From assembly GCF_963678635.1 (NCBI RefSeq), contig NC_087064.1, forward strand, positions 82,951,847 through 83,015,846: a DNA stretch of 64,000 nucleotides, read 5' to 3'. Shown here piece by piece: positions 1 through 12,875 of the stretch. Positions within the stretch are counted from its first letter, which is position 1, and every line of letters starts with the position of its first letter. Below the pieces are notes generated by a model. The model was given only the letters and a program-made list of their open reading frames with translations, was not told where the DNA came from and ran no database searches. This DNA comes from Symsagittifera roscoffensis (Eukaryota; Xenacoelomorpha; Acoela; Convolutidae). Made by a program: the position numbers and the translations under genes.

Positions 1-840
1 ACAGTTTTTTACGAAGCGGAATTTTAGAATTTATAATAACCATATACCATATTCAGCGGTTTTTCGTTAACAATTTGCAGTTTTTTTATCCCTGCTCCAA
101 ACTTAAATTTCTCTTTCCCAAACTAACGACAACCAAATCAGGAACCACAAAAAAAGACCTTTTTTCTAAATGGTAAAAATTCTACTTAGTAAAATGACCT
201 TTTGATACTTTTATCATTTTTCTAACTTTAATAGATTATCTCATCCTGATTTGAACAATATTAACAAGAAAATTCATACCAGATATTCAAGAGCACAACT
301 ATTAAACATTTTCACAACAGAGCTTAGTTTTTATATTTGGAATTAAAGTAAAATTGAACAAACTTGTACATCAACTGTTGCCATTATCTCAACCAGAAAC
401 TACTGTTAAATCATTACCTTCTCCATTTATATGCACCGAAATATTTTACAAATATTATAGTTACAATAAAAGACAAAAGGCTAGATAAAATTTTAAAACC
501 TTTTTTTCAGGACTATCTTAGACAGGTCTATTTTAACGCTTTTATCGAAAAATTCCATTTTATCTCTTAATACTACCTGAACCAATAATTCATAAAAATC
601 CCTCTCCCGAACAGAACCACAAGCTCTCTCATTGTGATTGCGAAGATAATTGACAAAAACTACTATATAAAAAAGCAATAAACTAAGTTTCACAATATGA
701 CTCAGAAACAGAAGCAATCGAATCAACCAATGTTATTGCAAGTTTTTATTCAAAACCCAGCGCTCACAGGTTAAAATAATCACAGGAAAATTTTCAGAGA
801 AGAAAGTACATTGTTTTCAAGTCTCAAATGGAAATGAAAT

Positions 841-1582
841 GAGTCTCGGCCATGAATCATAATAACAAAGCAATGTTGAAAGACAATCACATCTTATTCT
901 TGACTATTGTAAAAATTAAATAAAATGTTTAAAGATAAAAACACTAAGAGACAATACTTAAAAATTAGTAAAATCTCAAATTTTTCCTGAATCCACTTGA
1001 AAGACAGCAAGGTCATTTACAAGTAGATGAAATCTACCCTTATCACGGTGCACACAGACGTTTAACTTACGATTTTCGTGTGATTTAAAAGATGACTCAT
1101 TATTGTACCAGGGAATCCGCTTACCTCATAAAAATTATCACGGATATTGCGATCCCACCACTTGCACAGAGGTAACCATTGTTTGGTTTCCTGGAGACAC
1201 ATGTACCATATGAGTCTCGGTCATGAATCATAATAACAAAGCAATGTTGAAAGACAATCACATCTTATTCTTGACTATTGTAAAAATTAAATAAAACGTT
1301 TAAAGATAAAAACACTAAGAGACAATACTAAAAAATTAGTAAAATCTCAAATTTTTCCTGAATCCACTTGAAAGACAGCAAGGTCATATACAAGTAGATG
1401 AAAAATACCCTTATCACGGTGCACACAGACGCTTAACTTACGATTTTCACGTGATTTAAAAGATGGCTCATTATTGTACCAGGGAATCCGCTTACCTCAT
1501 AAAAATTTTCACGGGTATTGCAATCCCACCACTCGCACAGAGGCAACCATTGTTTGGTTTCCTGGAGACACATGTACCATAT
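841..1582. repeat. 371-bp direct tandem repeat, two copies (in unit A copy 1)
   Basis: The block starting gagtctcggccatgaatcat at 841 is repeated from 1212 (gagtctcggtcatgaatcat), a period of 371 bases. Each copy ends in tggagacacatgtaccatat. The copies differ by scattered substitutions only. The same pair with the same period is in unit A copy 2, so this tandem duplication is older than the 8 kb duplication. Confidence 0.93.
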
Positions 1583-2559
1583 TTCAGGGTCGCTAAATAT
1601 CAAGCAAGAACATTAAAGTTTCACAAAAAAAACTTATAGAATCTATACCATTTGATCAGTTACACCCTGATAGAAAACGATCCGATTAAAACCCATTTCT
1701 ACTTTACAAGGATAAGAAAACACTTAAGGACGTTTCCAAATATAACTTGAAACGGAATTAGCATGTAAATAATCAAAACCACTTTTTCGCACACAGTTTT
1801 CAGAAGTACAAGTCAAATATGAAAAAGGATTCGACATGAAAACAGGAAAATTCATTCCATCCAATTCAAAAAAGAGAGAGGATGAAAATCCTATATATCA
1901 GTCAAATTGTGCTAAAAGAATGAAACACCGGAGAAGAGTTCCTAACAGAAAACTCTGACAGTACAAGGCTACAAAACTTATCACTAAGGAATAACAAATA
2001 CTTCGGCCAAATCCACTAAGAAATTCAACTTGATATGAAACTTGAGAACACTAACAGTAGAAATTTTCAAGAAATGTGATTAGAATAAACACAAATTTTA
2101 CAATCCTTATGATTAGCCGTAAAAAAAATGCCCTATTCAGGATACCCTCTATCAGGAAAGGGCTCAAATCTTTTTGACTACAAAAGAAACTTACTTTGGT
2201 ATTATAGATGGTTTAAACAGGCCTAACAATGTATGTATTTGAAGAGACAAAAAATGCTAGCAATAAATGCCATTAATTTACGTAAATAAAATACGTGTCG
2301 TAGGCACACTATCACGACGAACATTTTTGGGATACAGCTGTCCCATATGGATCAGAAAATAGCCAAAAAGTAGTACAATGTAATCCAAATGAAGAGAAAT
2401 TTTATCATCTCACACCCTAAGCCATCTTATTGCCCCATTTGATGAAGTTTTTACCTGAAAGATTTCATACAAAAGCTCGTAACCCTTAGGTACGTTTAAA
2501 ACCTACAGGCATATACTCTAAATCAGATGTTGAACATCACATACGCTCAATAAGTTTCA

Positions 2560-4760
2560 AGAACTCCTTACAGAAATGGGCACCATCAAATGACAACCTA
2601 TGGATCGAAACCTCCGAAAACTTGCTGAAACAGCCGCTTTCTCCGATATATGTAAATAGGAAGACAGTAGATTATTTACAGAAAACAAAGACTATTTTGA
2701 TCTCAACGGAGAAAATACTGCCACAAGATATTTCACCGGTAAATATCCTCAGTTTTTTAAAATGAAAAAAATAACTCCTTGCCTTTCTTCGATAGCCCTT
2801 TTACATCCTAGAAAGGTTGACTACATAATACGCAAAGCTTATGTCAACGATTTTTTTTCAATCCTTAAAAAAGATTATTAAAAATGCGCATTACACACAC
2901 AACTAAAAAGACAAGACAGCATAGCAAGAATCCTAAAATTTTTAAAGGAATTTTCTCCACATCAATTATTATTATTTTTTTAGACCCACAAACTAGCTAA
3001 TAAAACAAAAAACTATCGGGAAAATTGGACCAACAGGACATTACAACTAATACACCCAGAGCATCATTACATTTATACAATTTATCAAATCAAAATCACT
3101 TACAAACAATACCACAAAAAGATAGTATTGCACTCTCCTTAGCATCACGCCTGCACCAAAAACAACTATATACAACACGACTCACTTCACACATAGCATA
3201 TCAGTCACAAAATACTGATGAAGCACATGAAGAAAAAATTGACCAACAACATAGCAAAAAATTTCGTTCTCAGAACAACCATCATTTTAGCCCACGATGA
3301 GCCGCCAGATTGGATCATTGAAGCGTTTTTTCCCTATCCCTCCAATCTCCAACAACAGCACTCTTTCGTATCCATCTTAGACCTCACCTCTTCTCTCTTA
3401 CCCGTTTTTAGCCCCAGTTTTTCTATTTTTTTTATCTAACTCACCTCACATACAATCTTATGATTCAATACAAACTGTTTTTGACACTCACTCCACTTTA
3501 AATAACCCTGCCATTGATAAACCCGACGAGATTTTAGACTCTGAACCAAGCCCTACTAAATTCTCACAACCACCCTATGACCTGATAACCCCCTACCCCT
3601 GTAGTACTCTCCACGTCCAGCTCTTCACACACCGACGATATTCCCTTTCTTTCTCCTTATCCTAGCCATGCCCCCGATATCCCCAGCCCTATGACTGATG
3701 ATCCATTTGAGGATGACTTTGAGGATTTCATACAAAATCAGTAACAAATTCAAAGCGCTAGCAATCAACTGACTATCCATGGATCAACCCAGTCCATTTC
3801 AATTTCAGAATTATCCACATCATCCATCCGCGATGCCCCACTTGCTAACAACGCATCCTTATGAAACGAAAATACCCCATTAAACCGTCAAGATGAGTAC
3901 TTAACCGCAATCATCATCAGGTCTTAATCGAACTAATCATCACAATTATACTAACTCACCACAATTTTTAGTCGAAAACCTTCCCTTTTCCCCCAATATA
4001 CTCATAACAATACAGAAACCCAGTCCCAACGTAACACCTATATTGACGAATTTTACCTCCTTCCCGCACTCTCCTGAATATCTTTTTATATTTTTACTAA
4101 CACTCTAAATTTTCCACTACGAAGAACCACAGACGACGATGAGCTTTGCGACATTCTCATTTATCAACTCACAACTGCACTACAACTAAACTAAATTACA
4201 AACATTGGACTATCACAAACAGTTAAAATCTTCATTGCACGTAAATCCAATCACTTTTCTATCACGCACTAAGAGCACAAAGTCATCCGTTAAATGGAAT
4301 ATTCATCATATGACACCGATCCCGCAGTAAGTTCCCAACTAACCGAAAATTTCTCTATTGAAACTGACTACAAATTGAATCACGATAGAACTAGTAAAAA
4401 ATTTGATCACTTTGACGACCATGCACTTCATAGTACGATTCATACTTTAGCAAATTCGATCACTCCCTTGTCCAAAGTTTTTAGCTTCCTTATCCCTAAG
4501 AAGCGTGACAATAACTGCTCGCACTAAATCATGCTTAAAACCAAACTTACACAGACCCGCATAATCTGTGCCCCTCACGAATAACTTCCCTCTTGAAGAG
4601 TCCCGCCTCATTATCAATCTGCACTAGTGTATACAACCAGTTGAAATACCCCTTTCAGAAAATATTTAAAATGTAAAATTTAATCACAAATTATATAATC
4701 TAAAACAAAATACTAACAACGAACTTTCCGCCAAAACTAAAAAAGTTAAAATCATCCACG
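2560..4760 (+). pseudogene. A+C-rich coding relic in unit A copy 1
   Basis: The plus strand here is rich in A and C and poor in G, unlike its surroundings. Long stretches translate into plausible hydrophilic protein interrupted by stops and frame changes. Readable pieces include 3025-3300, a Pro/Asp/Ser-rich acidic stretch near 3640-3740 (many D, E, F and P), and 4294-4527. In-frame stops occur roughly every 20-60 codons, and at least one frame change lies near 3600. No family is recognised and no catalytic motif was seen. It is a decayed reading frame, or possibly non-coding DNA with strand-biased composition. Its match at 10520-12875 keeps somewhat longer open stretches. Confidence 0.4.
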
Positions 4761-6928
4761 CACTAGTACTCCTTTGGCCATTTTACGAACCAAAAAAGTC
4801 TCTCGAATGCTTGCAAGTTTATAAAAACACACCCACCCACAATACATGCTAGCTTTCGCTATGGATGTTTTTCGGAATCCGACCCTCAGTAAGTATGAAT
4901 TTATAAATCTCAAAAAATAAGTTTCGATAAATCACTTACCATTTTAACAGAAGTGTCTCAACATTTTCTTCTAGATTTTAGCAGTTATTTGCCTGAAAAC
5001 GTTGTATAAAATCAAAATAAAAAATCTTTACTTGAAAATAATTTTGCTTAAAAGTGCTATCTGTTTATTGTAAATTTATTTAAAAAAAAACAATTAACTT
5101 TATACACAGCAATGAATTGAATATATTTTGCTGTAAGTTATCTATACAAAGAGTTCAATTAGTAATGAGTTTTGATTAAAAATAAAACGCACCTTTTTAC
5201 GTGTGCTGTATTTCGTAGTTTTTTATTTATTGTTTCACTTGTCCAACTTTCACTACTCTTTCCACACAAAATCAAAGTATCTCGCCATTGTAGATTTTAA
5301 TTTAAAATGAGTTTCTAGTTTGACCAACTGACTGATAACAACTTTAACTTACTTTCAAGCGTTTCAAACTTTCCCATAACGGTTGGAGGAAACAAACAAA
5401 GAAACGAGCCGTAAAAAAGAGATGAATACTCGATGACATCGCGACTTTGGAACAGCAAACCTATTGATTTTGTTTGTCGCAGTCAAATCCTCGCAGTATA
5501 AAAATACGAAGCCAATATGGAAGCAAAGGTTCCCATTGAACAAGAACAATGGCCAACTCGACATTGAACTCATAAATACGGATCCTAGTCACTTGAAGCT
5601 TCTTTCTGAGAAGTCAAACTCTATCTCACTATTTGATGAATAGTTGAGAATGCACGTAGTCTCCCCGTTTTTTAAGGAAACCGACACATCACTATATCAA
5701 TCTGCAACCCTGAAACGATCTCCCAACTCATTTTCTTTATACACAACCTCTTCTCTCTCCACGAGCAATTGTTTCTCTTCTCTCTCCGCGAAGACAACTG
5801 CTTCACAACATGAACTGTCTCAACTGTTTCTCTTCTCTCTTTACTAATTTCAAAGACTCTACTCAAAGAAGAAAAAAAAAATTTCTCCATCCATCCTTCA
5901 TTCGAACCAACTAAAACTGAAAAACTTCCTAAAGCCCGGATGGGTTGAACCAGTTCAAAACAAGTATCTAAAATAACCAATTACATTCTTGATAACTATC
6001 ACTGTAAAATACTTAAGAACTAACCACTCATGATCCGTGACTCAAATTACCATAATTTGTAGGGCTGAATCTATTCATAGTTTCAGCCACAGAAGAAAAA
6101 ATTAACTTAGCAAACAGTTGCTTTTCCTTGATTCTAACCTCGCAACAAACCCAGTATATACTAGGAAATATAAGATTAAGATTAGGATTGGTATTAGAAA
6201 AAGAAGTTGCACGAATCTATCCGACCGAAAAAAAAATAGCGTGATGAATAGACTGTAAACCTTATCCATAATTACTCTATGAGAAAGCTAAACCGGACTT
6301 ACACTCAATAAACAGAGCTTGTTTGGAATATACTTGGTTTTTCACGAGGTGACAAATGTCCGAGTGTTTTTAAGGTTGATAAGTTAAAATTCCATGAAAG
6401 CACAAATCTGATTTTTTTGACCTTTCAAGCTTTAACCTTCCTATCAGATAATTTTCAGAAATTTCTTGTTTTATACTTTCATGCATATATAATTTTTGTG
6501 AATTATCTATGATAAACACGTTCCCCTATTTGACTAGCTTTTCTTAAATCAAAATTCATTAATCCGTTAATTTCAGTTTCGCTTCATAAATTTATTAAAA
6601 AACAGAATAATCAAGGGTTTTGTCATTAGTCAACTGGTTAAGTTGCAGTAATTTCACAGTTAAACGGCATCTGGAGGTTTGCTTACTATGAGTTAATATT
6701 TTCAATTTTACTCAACGCAATTTCAAAAAAATTAGGTTTTGTATATGGCGCGTAAGATTATTGGCTTTCTTTTCTTGGCGGAAAAAGTTTATCTAATCAT
6801 CTAAATCCAGAACCCGAGTCGAGATTTTTCACCTAATTTGAAGCAAGATTTGAGCGGTTTGAGTAGTTTTTTTAGACGATTGCGCTCAAAATCTTGCTTC
6901 ATTATGAGCGGTTTTTGAGCGTTTTTGA

Positions 6929-7384
6929 GTCTAGTCCTGTTAATAACGGGACTAGATTATAAAATGTAATAACCTAATCCTGCTTTGTTTTTGTCTCATG
7001 ACATTGTCTAATAACTGCATGAAATCAGCTTCTCTTAAAAGCGAAGCTGGTTTCACGCAGTTATCAGACAAAGTTATCAGATAAAATTGAAACAGGACTA
7101 GGTTATTACAATTTTTAATCTAGTCCCGTTATGAACAGGACTAGACTATTTTTCACTTAAGAAGATTTTTGTAGCCGTGTAAGAAAATGGTTATCATGCA
7201 GTTTTCATATATTGAAAAAGTATAAAAGATACATTTTGTTTTTCCATAGAAAAAGTGTATGAAATTGTATACAATTTCACACACTTTTTCTATGGAAAAA
7301 CAAGGTGTATCCTTTGATACATTTTCAATATATTGAAACTGCATGATAACCGTTTTCTTACACGGCTACAAAAATCTTTTTAAT
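6929..7384. repeat. Pair of adjacent long hairpins (inverted repeats), copy 1
   Basis: Two near-perfect palindromes lie side by side. The first, 6929-7147, begins agtctagtcctgttaataac and ends with its reverse complement. Its arms of ~105 bases meet at a loop near 7035 (cttctcttaaaagcgaag). The second, 7160-7384, begins gatttttgtagccgtgtaag and ends cttacacggctacaaaaatc. Its arms of ~110 bases meet near gtatac at 7268. No coding capacity is present. They resemble foldback or MITE-type elements. A 62-base hairpin (6840-6901, gaagcaagatttgagcg arms) lies just upstream. Confidence 0.9.
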
Positions 7385-8808
7385 CTCAAAAAAAAAATCA
7401 TCCAAAAATCAACCAATCACATCACTTGAGATTATCTCAATCTTTATTCAACGCCATTGCTATTATTAGCCGACATAACTCCAACTTGAACTAAAATTAT
7501 AACTCCAACTCAGAGACCTTCAGGTAAAAAACAAGTAATAATCTAAAAATTGACAGCTTAAAGAAATATCACACAGAATTTTCAACCCCCTACTATCAAT
7601 CAATACAATTGAGAATAATTAAATCCCAAAAATCAGAGGAAAAACCTAGAGTATAGCCTAGAGTAAGCCTAGAGTATAAAAAACTCAAAAGATTGCCCAG
7701 CTTAAGACAACCTACCCCACAAAACCCCAATTATCCTCTAAATAAAAACAAAAACTAACAACCTTTTATCCAAAACGTCAGACTTTTCTTCACCGAAACC
7801 TCTTCGTACCCATGCCACTTGTCAGCAATCAATAAACATTTTGATCTCATTTGTTATAACTGTGAAAAAATTAAAATTACCTCAAAAAGCAAATCACTTT
7901 TTGAATGCTCACTTTAAAGTCAGGTGTACAACTTTTTAAAACAGGTAATCAATTTTATTAAGTCTTTTGCATTTTTACAGCTTTTTACAAAGAGGAATTT
8001 TAGAATTTATAATAACCATATTCAGCGTTTTTTCGTTAACAATTTGCAGTTTTTTTTATCCCTGCTCCAAACTTAAATTTCTCTTTCCCAAACTAACGAC
8101 AACCAAATCAGGAACCACAAAAAAAGACCTTTTTTCTAAATGTTAAAAATTCTACTTAGTAAAATGACCTTTTGATACTTTTATCATTTTTCTAACTTTA
8201 ATAGATTATCTCATCCTGATTTGAATGATATTAACAAGAAAATTCATACCAGATATTCAAGAGCACAACTATTAAACATTTTCACAACAGAGCTTAGTTT
8301 TTAAATTTGGAATTAAAGTAAAATTGAACGACCTTGTATATCAACTGTTGCCATTATCTCAACCAGAAATTACTGTTCAATCATTACCTCCTCCATTTAT
8401 ATGCACCGAATTATTTTACAAATATTATAGTTACAATAAAAGACAAAAGGCTACATAAAATTTTACAATCCTTTTTTAGGACTATCTTAGACAGGTATAT
8501 TTTAACGCTTTTATCGAAAAATTCCCTTTTACCTCTTAATACTCCCTGGACCAATAATTCATAACAATCCCTCTCCCGAACAGAACCACAAGTTCTCTCA
8601 TTGTGATTGCGAAGATAATTGACAAAAACCACTATATAAAAAAGCAATACACTAAGTTTCACAATATGACTCAAAAACAGAAGCAATCGAATCAACCAAT
8701 GTTATTGCAAGTTTTTATTCAAAACCCAGCGCTCACAGGTTAAAATATCACAGAAAAATTTTCAGAGAAGAAAGTACATTGTTTTCAAGTCTCAAATGGA
8801 AATAAAAT

Positions 8809-9550
8809 GAGTCTCGGCCATGAATCATAATAACAAAGCAATGTTGAAAGACAATCACATCTTATTCTTGACTATTGTAATAATTAAATAAAACGTTTAA
8901 AGATAAAAACACTAAGAGACAATACTTAAAATTTAGTAAAATCTCAAATTTTTCCTGAATCCACTTAAAAGACAGCAAGGTCATTTACAAGTAGATGAAA
9001 GCTACCCTTATCACGGTGCACACAGACGCTTAACTTACGATTTTCACGTGATTTAAAAGATGACTCATTATTGTACCAGGGAATCCGCTTACCTCAAAAA
9101 AATTATCACGGATATTGCGATCCCACCACTCGCACAGAGGCAACCATTGTTTGGTTTCCTGGAGAAACATGTACCATATGAGTCTCGGTCATGAATCAGA
9201 ATAACAAAGCAATGTTGAAAAACAATCACATCTTATTCTTGACTATTGTAAAAATTAAATAAAACGTTTAAAGATAAAAACACTAAGAGACAATACTGAA
9301 AAATTAGTAAAATCTCAAATTTTTCCTGAATCCATTTGAAAGAGAGCAAGGTCATATACAAGTAGATGAAATCTACCTTTATCACGGTGCACACAGACGC
9401 TTAACTTACGATTTTCACGTTATTTAAAAGATGGATCATTATTGTACCAGGGAATCCGCTTGACTCATAAAAATTTTCACGGATATTGCGATCCCACCAC
9501 TCGCACAGTGGCAAACATTGTTTGGTTTCCTGGAGACACATGTACCATAT
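8809..9550. repeat. 371-bp direct tandem repeat, two copies (in unit A copy 2)
   Basis: This is the counterpart of 841-1582: copies start at 8809 and 9180, again 371 bases apart. On the minus strand each copy gives a short open stretch containing residues like FYESSGFPGT. That stretch ends without a recognisable protein context. Confidence 0.93.
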
Positions 9551-10519
9551 TTTAGGGTCGCTAAATTTCAAGCAAGAACAATAAACTTTCACAAAACAAA
9601 CTTATAGAATCTATACCATTTGATCAGTTACACCCTGATAGAAAACGATCCGATTAAAACCCATTTATACTGTACAAGGATAAGAAAACACTTTCCAAAT
9701 ATACCTTGAAACGGAATTAGCATGTAAATATTCAAAGCCACTTTTTCGCACACAGTTTTCAGAAGTACAAGTCAAATATGAAAAAGGATTCGACATGAAA
9801 ACAGGAAAATTCATCCCATCCAATTTAAAAAAGAGAGAGGATGAAAATCCTATATATCAGTCACATTATACTAAAAAAATGAAACACCGGAGAAGAGTTC
9901 CTACCAGAAAACTCTGACAGTACAAGGCTACAAAAATTATCACTAAGGAATAACAAATACTTCGGCCGAATCCACTAAGAAATTCAACTTGATATGAAAC
10001 TTGAGAACACTAACAGTAGAAGTTTTCAAGAAATGTGATTAGAATAAATACAAATATTACAATCCGTATGATTAGCCGTAAAAAAAATGCCCTATTCAGG
10101 ATACCCTCTATCAGGAAAGGGCTCAAATCTTTTTGACTACAAAAGAAACATACTTTGGTATTATACATGATTTAAACAGGCCTAACAATGTATGTATTCG
10201 AAGAGACAAAAAATGCTACCAATAAATGCCATAAATTTACGTAAATAAAATACGTGTCGCAGGCACACTATCACGACGAACGTTTTTTTGGGATACAGCT
10301 GTCCCATGTGGATCAGAAAATAGTCAAAAAGTAGTACAATGTAATCCAAATGAAGAGAAATTTTATCATCTCACACCCTAAGCCATCTTATTGCCCCATA
10401 TGATGAAGTTTTCACCTGAAAGATTTCATACAATAGCTCGTAACTCTTAGGTACGTTTAAAATCTACAGGCACATACTCTAAATCAGATATTGAACATCA
10501 CATACGCTCAAGAAGTTTC

Positions 10520-12875
10520 AAGATCTCCTTACAGAAATGGGCACCATCCAATGACAACATATGGATCGAAACCTCCGAAAACTTGTTGAAACAGCCGGTT
10601 TCTCCGATATATGTAAATAGGAAGACAGTAGATTATTTACAGAAAACAAGGACTATGTTTATCTCAACGGAGAAAAATACCGCCACAAGATATTTCACCG
10701 GTAAATATCCTCAGTTTTTTCTTCTGAAAAAATTAACTCCTTCCCTTTCTTCGATAGCCCTTTTACATCCTAGAAAGGTTGACTACATAATACGCAAAGC
10801 TTATTTCAACGATTTTTTTTCACTCCTTAAAAGAGAATATTACACATGCGCATTACACACACAACTTAAAAGACAAGTTAGCATAACAAGAATCCTAAAA
10901 CTTTTAAAGGAATTTTCTCCACATCAATTAATAATTTTTTTTAGACGCACAAACTAGCTAATAAAACAAAAAACTATCCGGAAAATTGGACCAACAGGAC
11001 ATTACAACTAATACACCCAGGGCATCATTACATTTATACAATTTATCAAATCAAAATCACTTACAAACAATACCACAAAAAGATAGTATTGCACTCTCCT
11101 TAGCATCACGCCTGCACCACAAACAACTATATACAACACGACTCACTTCACCCATAGCATATCAGTCACAAAATACTGATGAAGCACATGAAGAAAAAAT
11201 TGACCAACAACATAGCAAAAAATTTCGTTCTCAGAACAACCATCATTTTAGCCCACGATGAGCCGCCAGATTGGATCATTGAAGCGTTTTTCCCTATCCC
11301 TCCAATCTCCAACAACAGCACTCTTTCGTATCCATCTTAGACCTCACCTCCTCTCTCTTACCCGTTTTTAGCCCCACTTTTTCTATTTTTTAATCTAACT
11401 CATCTCACATACAATCTTATGATTCAATACAAACTGTTTTTGACTCTAACTCCACTTTAAATAACCCTGCCATTGATAAACCCGACGAGTTTTTAGACTC
11501 CGAACCAAGCCCTACTAAATTCTCACAACCACCCTATGACCTGATAACCCCCTACCCCTGTAGTACTCTCCACGTCCAGCTCTTCACACACCGACGATAT
11601 CCCCATTCTTTCTCCTTATTCTAGCCATGCCCCCGATATACCCAGCCCTATGACTGATGATCCATTTGAGGATGAATTTGATGATTTCATACGCAATCAG
11701 TAACAAATTCAAAGCGCTAGCAATCAACTGACTATCCATGGATCAACCCAGTCCATTTCAACTTCAGAATTATCCACATCATCCATCCGCGATGCCCCAC
11801 TTGCTAACAACGCATCCTTATGAAACAAAAATACCCCATTAAACCGTCAAGATGATTACTTAACCGCCATCATCATCAGGTCTTAATCGAACTAATCATC
11901 TCAATCATACTAACACACCACAATTTTTAGTCGAAAACCTTCCCTTTTCCCCCAATATACTCATAACAATACAGAAACCCAGTCCCAACGTAACACCTAT
12001 GTTGACGAATTTTACCTCCTTCCTGCACTCTCCTGAAAATCTTTTTATATTTTTAGTAACACTCTAAATTTTCCACTACAAAGAACCACAGACGACGATG
12101 AGCTTTGCGACATTCTCATTTATCAACTCACAACTGCACTACAACTAAACTAAATTACAAACATTGGACTATCACAAACAGTTAAAATCTTCATTGCACG
12201 TAAATCCAATCACTTTTCTATCACGCACTAAGAGCACAAAGTCATCCGTTAAATGGAATATTCATCATATGACACCGATCCCGCAGTAAGTTCCCAACTA
12301 ACCGAAAATTTCTCTATTGAAACTGACTACAAATTGAATCACGATAGAACTAGTAAAAAATTTGATCACTTTGACGACTATGCACACGGATCCTAGTCAC
12401 TTGTAGTACGATTCATACTTTAGCAAATTCGATCACTCCCTTGTCCAAAGTTTTTAGCTTCCTTATCCCTAAGAAGCGTGACAATAACTGCTCGCATTAA
12501 ATCATGCTTAAAACCAAACTTACACAGACCCGCATAATCTACCGATTTATCCAACGTCATTTCCTTCGAAGCTCACCATGCCAAAACCGCCAAAATATAT
12601 CTCAATCTATTTGCTTAACGTCACATATTGTATTAAATCCACTAACCTTCACGGCATCCTCCGAAACTATGATCCCGACCAAAAAGTGTACATATTTTGC
12701 CCCTCAAGAATAACTTCCTTCTTGAAGACTCCCGCCTCATTATCAATCTGCACTAGTGTATACAACCAGTTGAAATACCCCTTTCAGAAAATATTAAAAA
12801 ATGTAAAATTTAATCACAAATTATATAATCTAATACAAAATACTAATCACGAACTTTCCGCCACAACTAAATAAG
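10520..12875 (+). pseudogene. A+C-rich coding relic in unit A copy 2 (better kept)
   Basis: Open pieces are 10583-10957 (124 codons without a stop, basic and Tyr-rich, no ATG at its start), 10986-11261 (91 codons), 12504-12713 and 12578-12874 (98 codons, with a Pro/Lys-rich stretch then hydrophobic Tyr/Ile/Leu segments). The pieces lie in different frames or are separated by stops, so no intact protein can be made. The equivalent of 10583-10957 is more broken in copy 1. The family is unrecognised. The strand-biased composition and collinear open pieces suggest one long ancestral reading frame, but this is inference. Confidence 0.42.

Larger units (their letters stand above)
1..7976. repeat. 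Tandem repeat unit A, copy 1 (~8 kb)
   Basis: Positions 1-7384 match 7977-~15460 almost base for base. The offset is 7961-7970 in the first half and 8075-8129 in the second, so small indels separate the copies. Copy 1 starts at or before the window edge: the run beginning with attttagaatttataataac occurs near 21 and again near 7998. Inside are the 371-bp tandem repeat, an A+C-rich coding relic, a pyrimidine-rich tract near 5740-5850 and two long hairpins near the end. The last ~590 bases (7385-7976) have no counterpart in copy 2 and form the junction segment. No intact gene is visible. What the unit originally was (transposon, satellite or segmental duplication) is not evident. Confidence 0.9.

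Noticed and set aside
2560-4760. Reading TAA/TAG as glutamine to restore a long protein (alternative genetic code)
   Set aside because: TGA stops and frameshifts also interrupt the frame. The SH3 and EGF-like genes in the same window need no reassignment. Decay is the simpler reading.
5672-5980. 102-codon minus-strand frame, with versions in the other duplicate copies
   Set aside because: Low-complexity purine-rich tract inside the large repeat. The frame length varies between copies and no conserved residues stand out.
9401-9592. Minus-strand peptide with FYESSGFPGT resembling the GFP-I-GAIDGTH region of PIF/Harbinger transposases
   Set aside because: The match stops at GFPGT, with no following DGTH and no catalytic triad nearby. 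It is too short to support.
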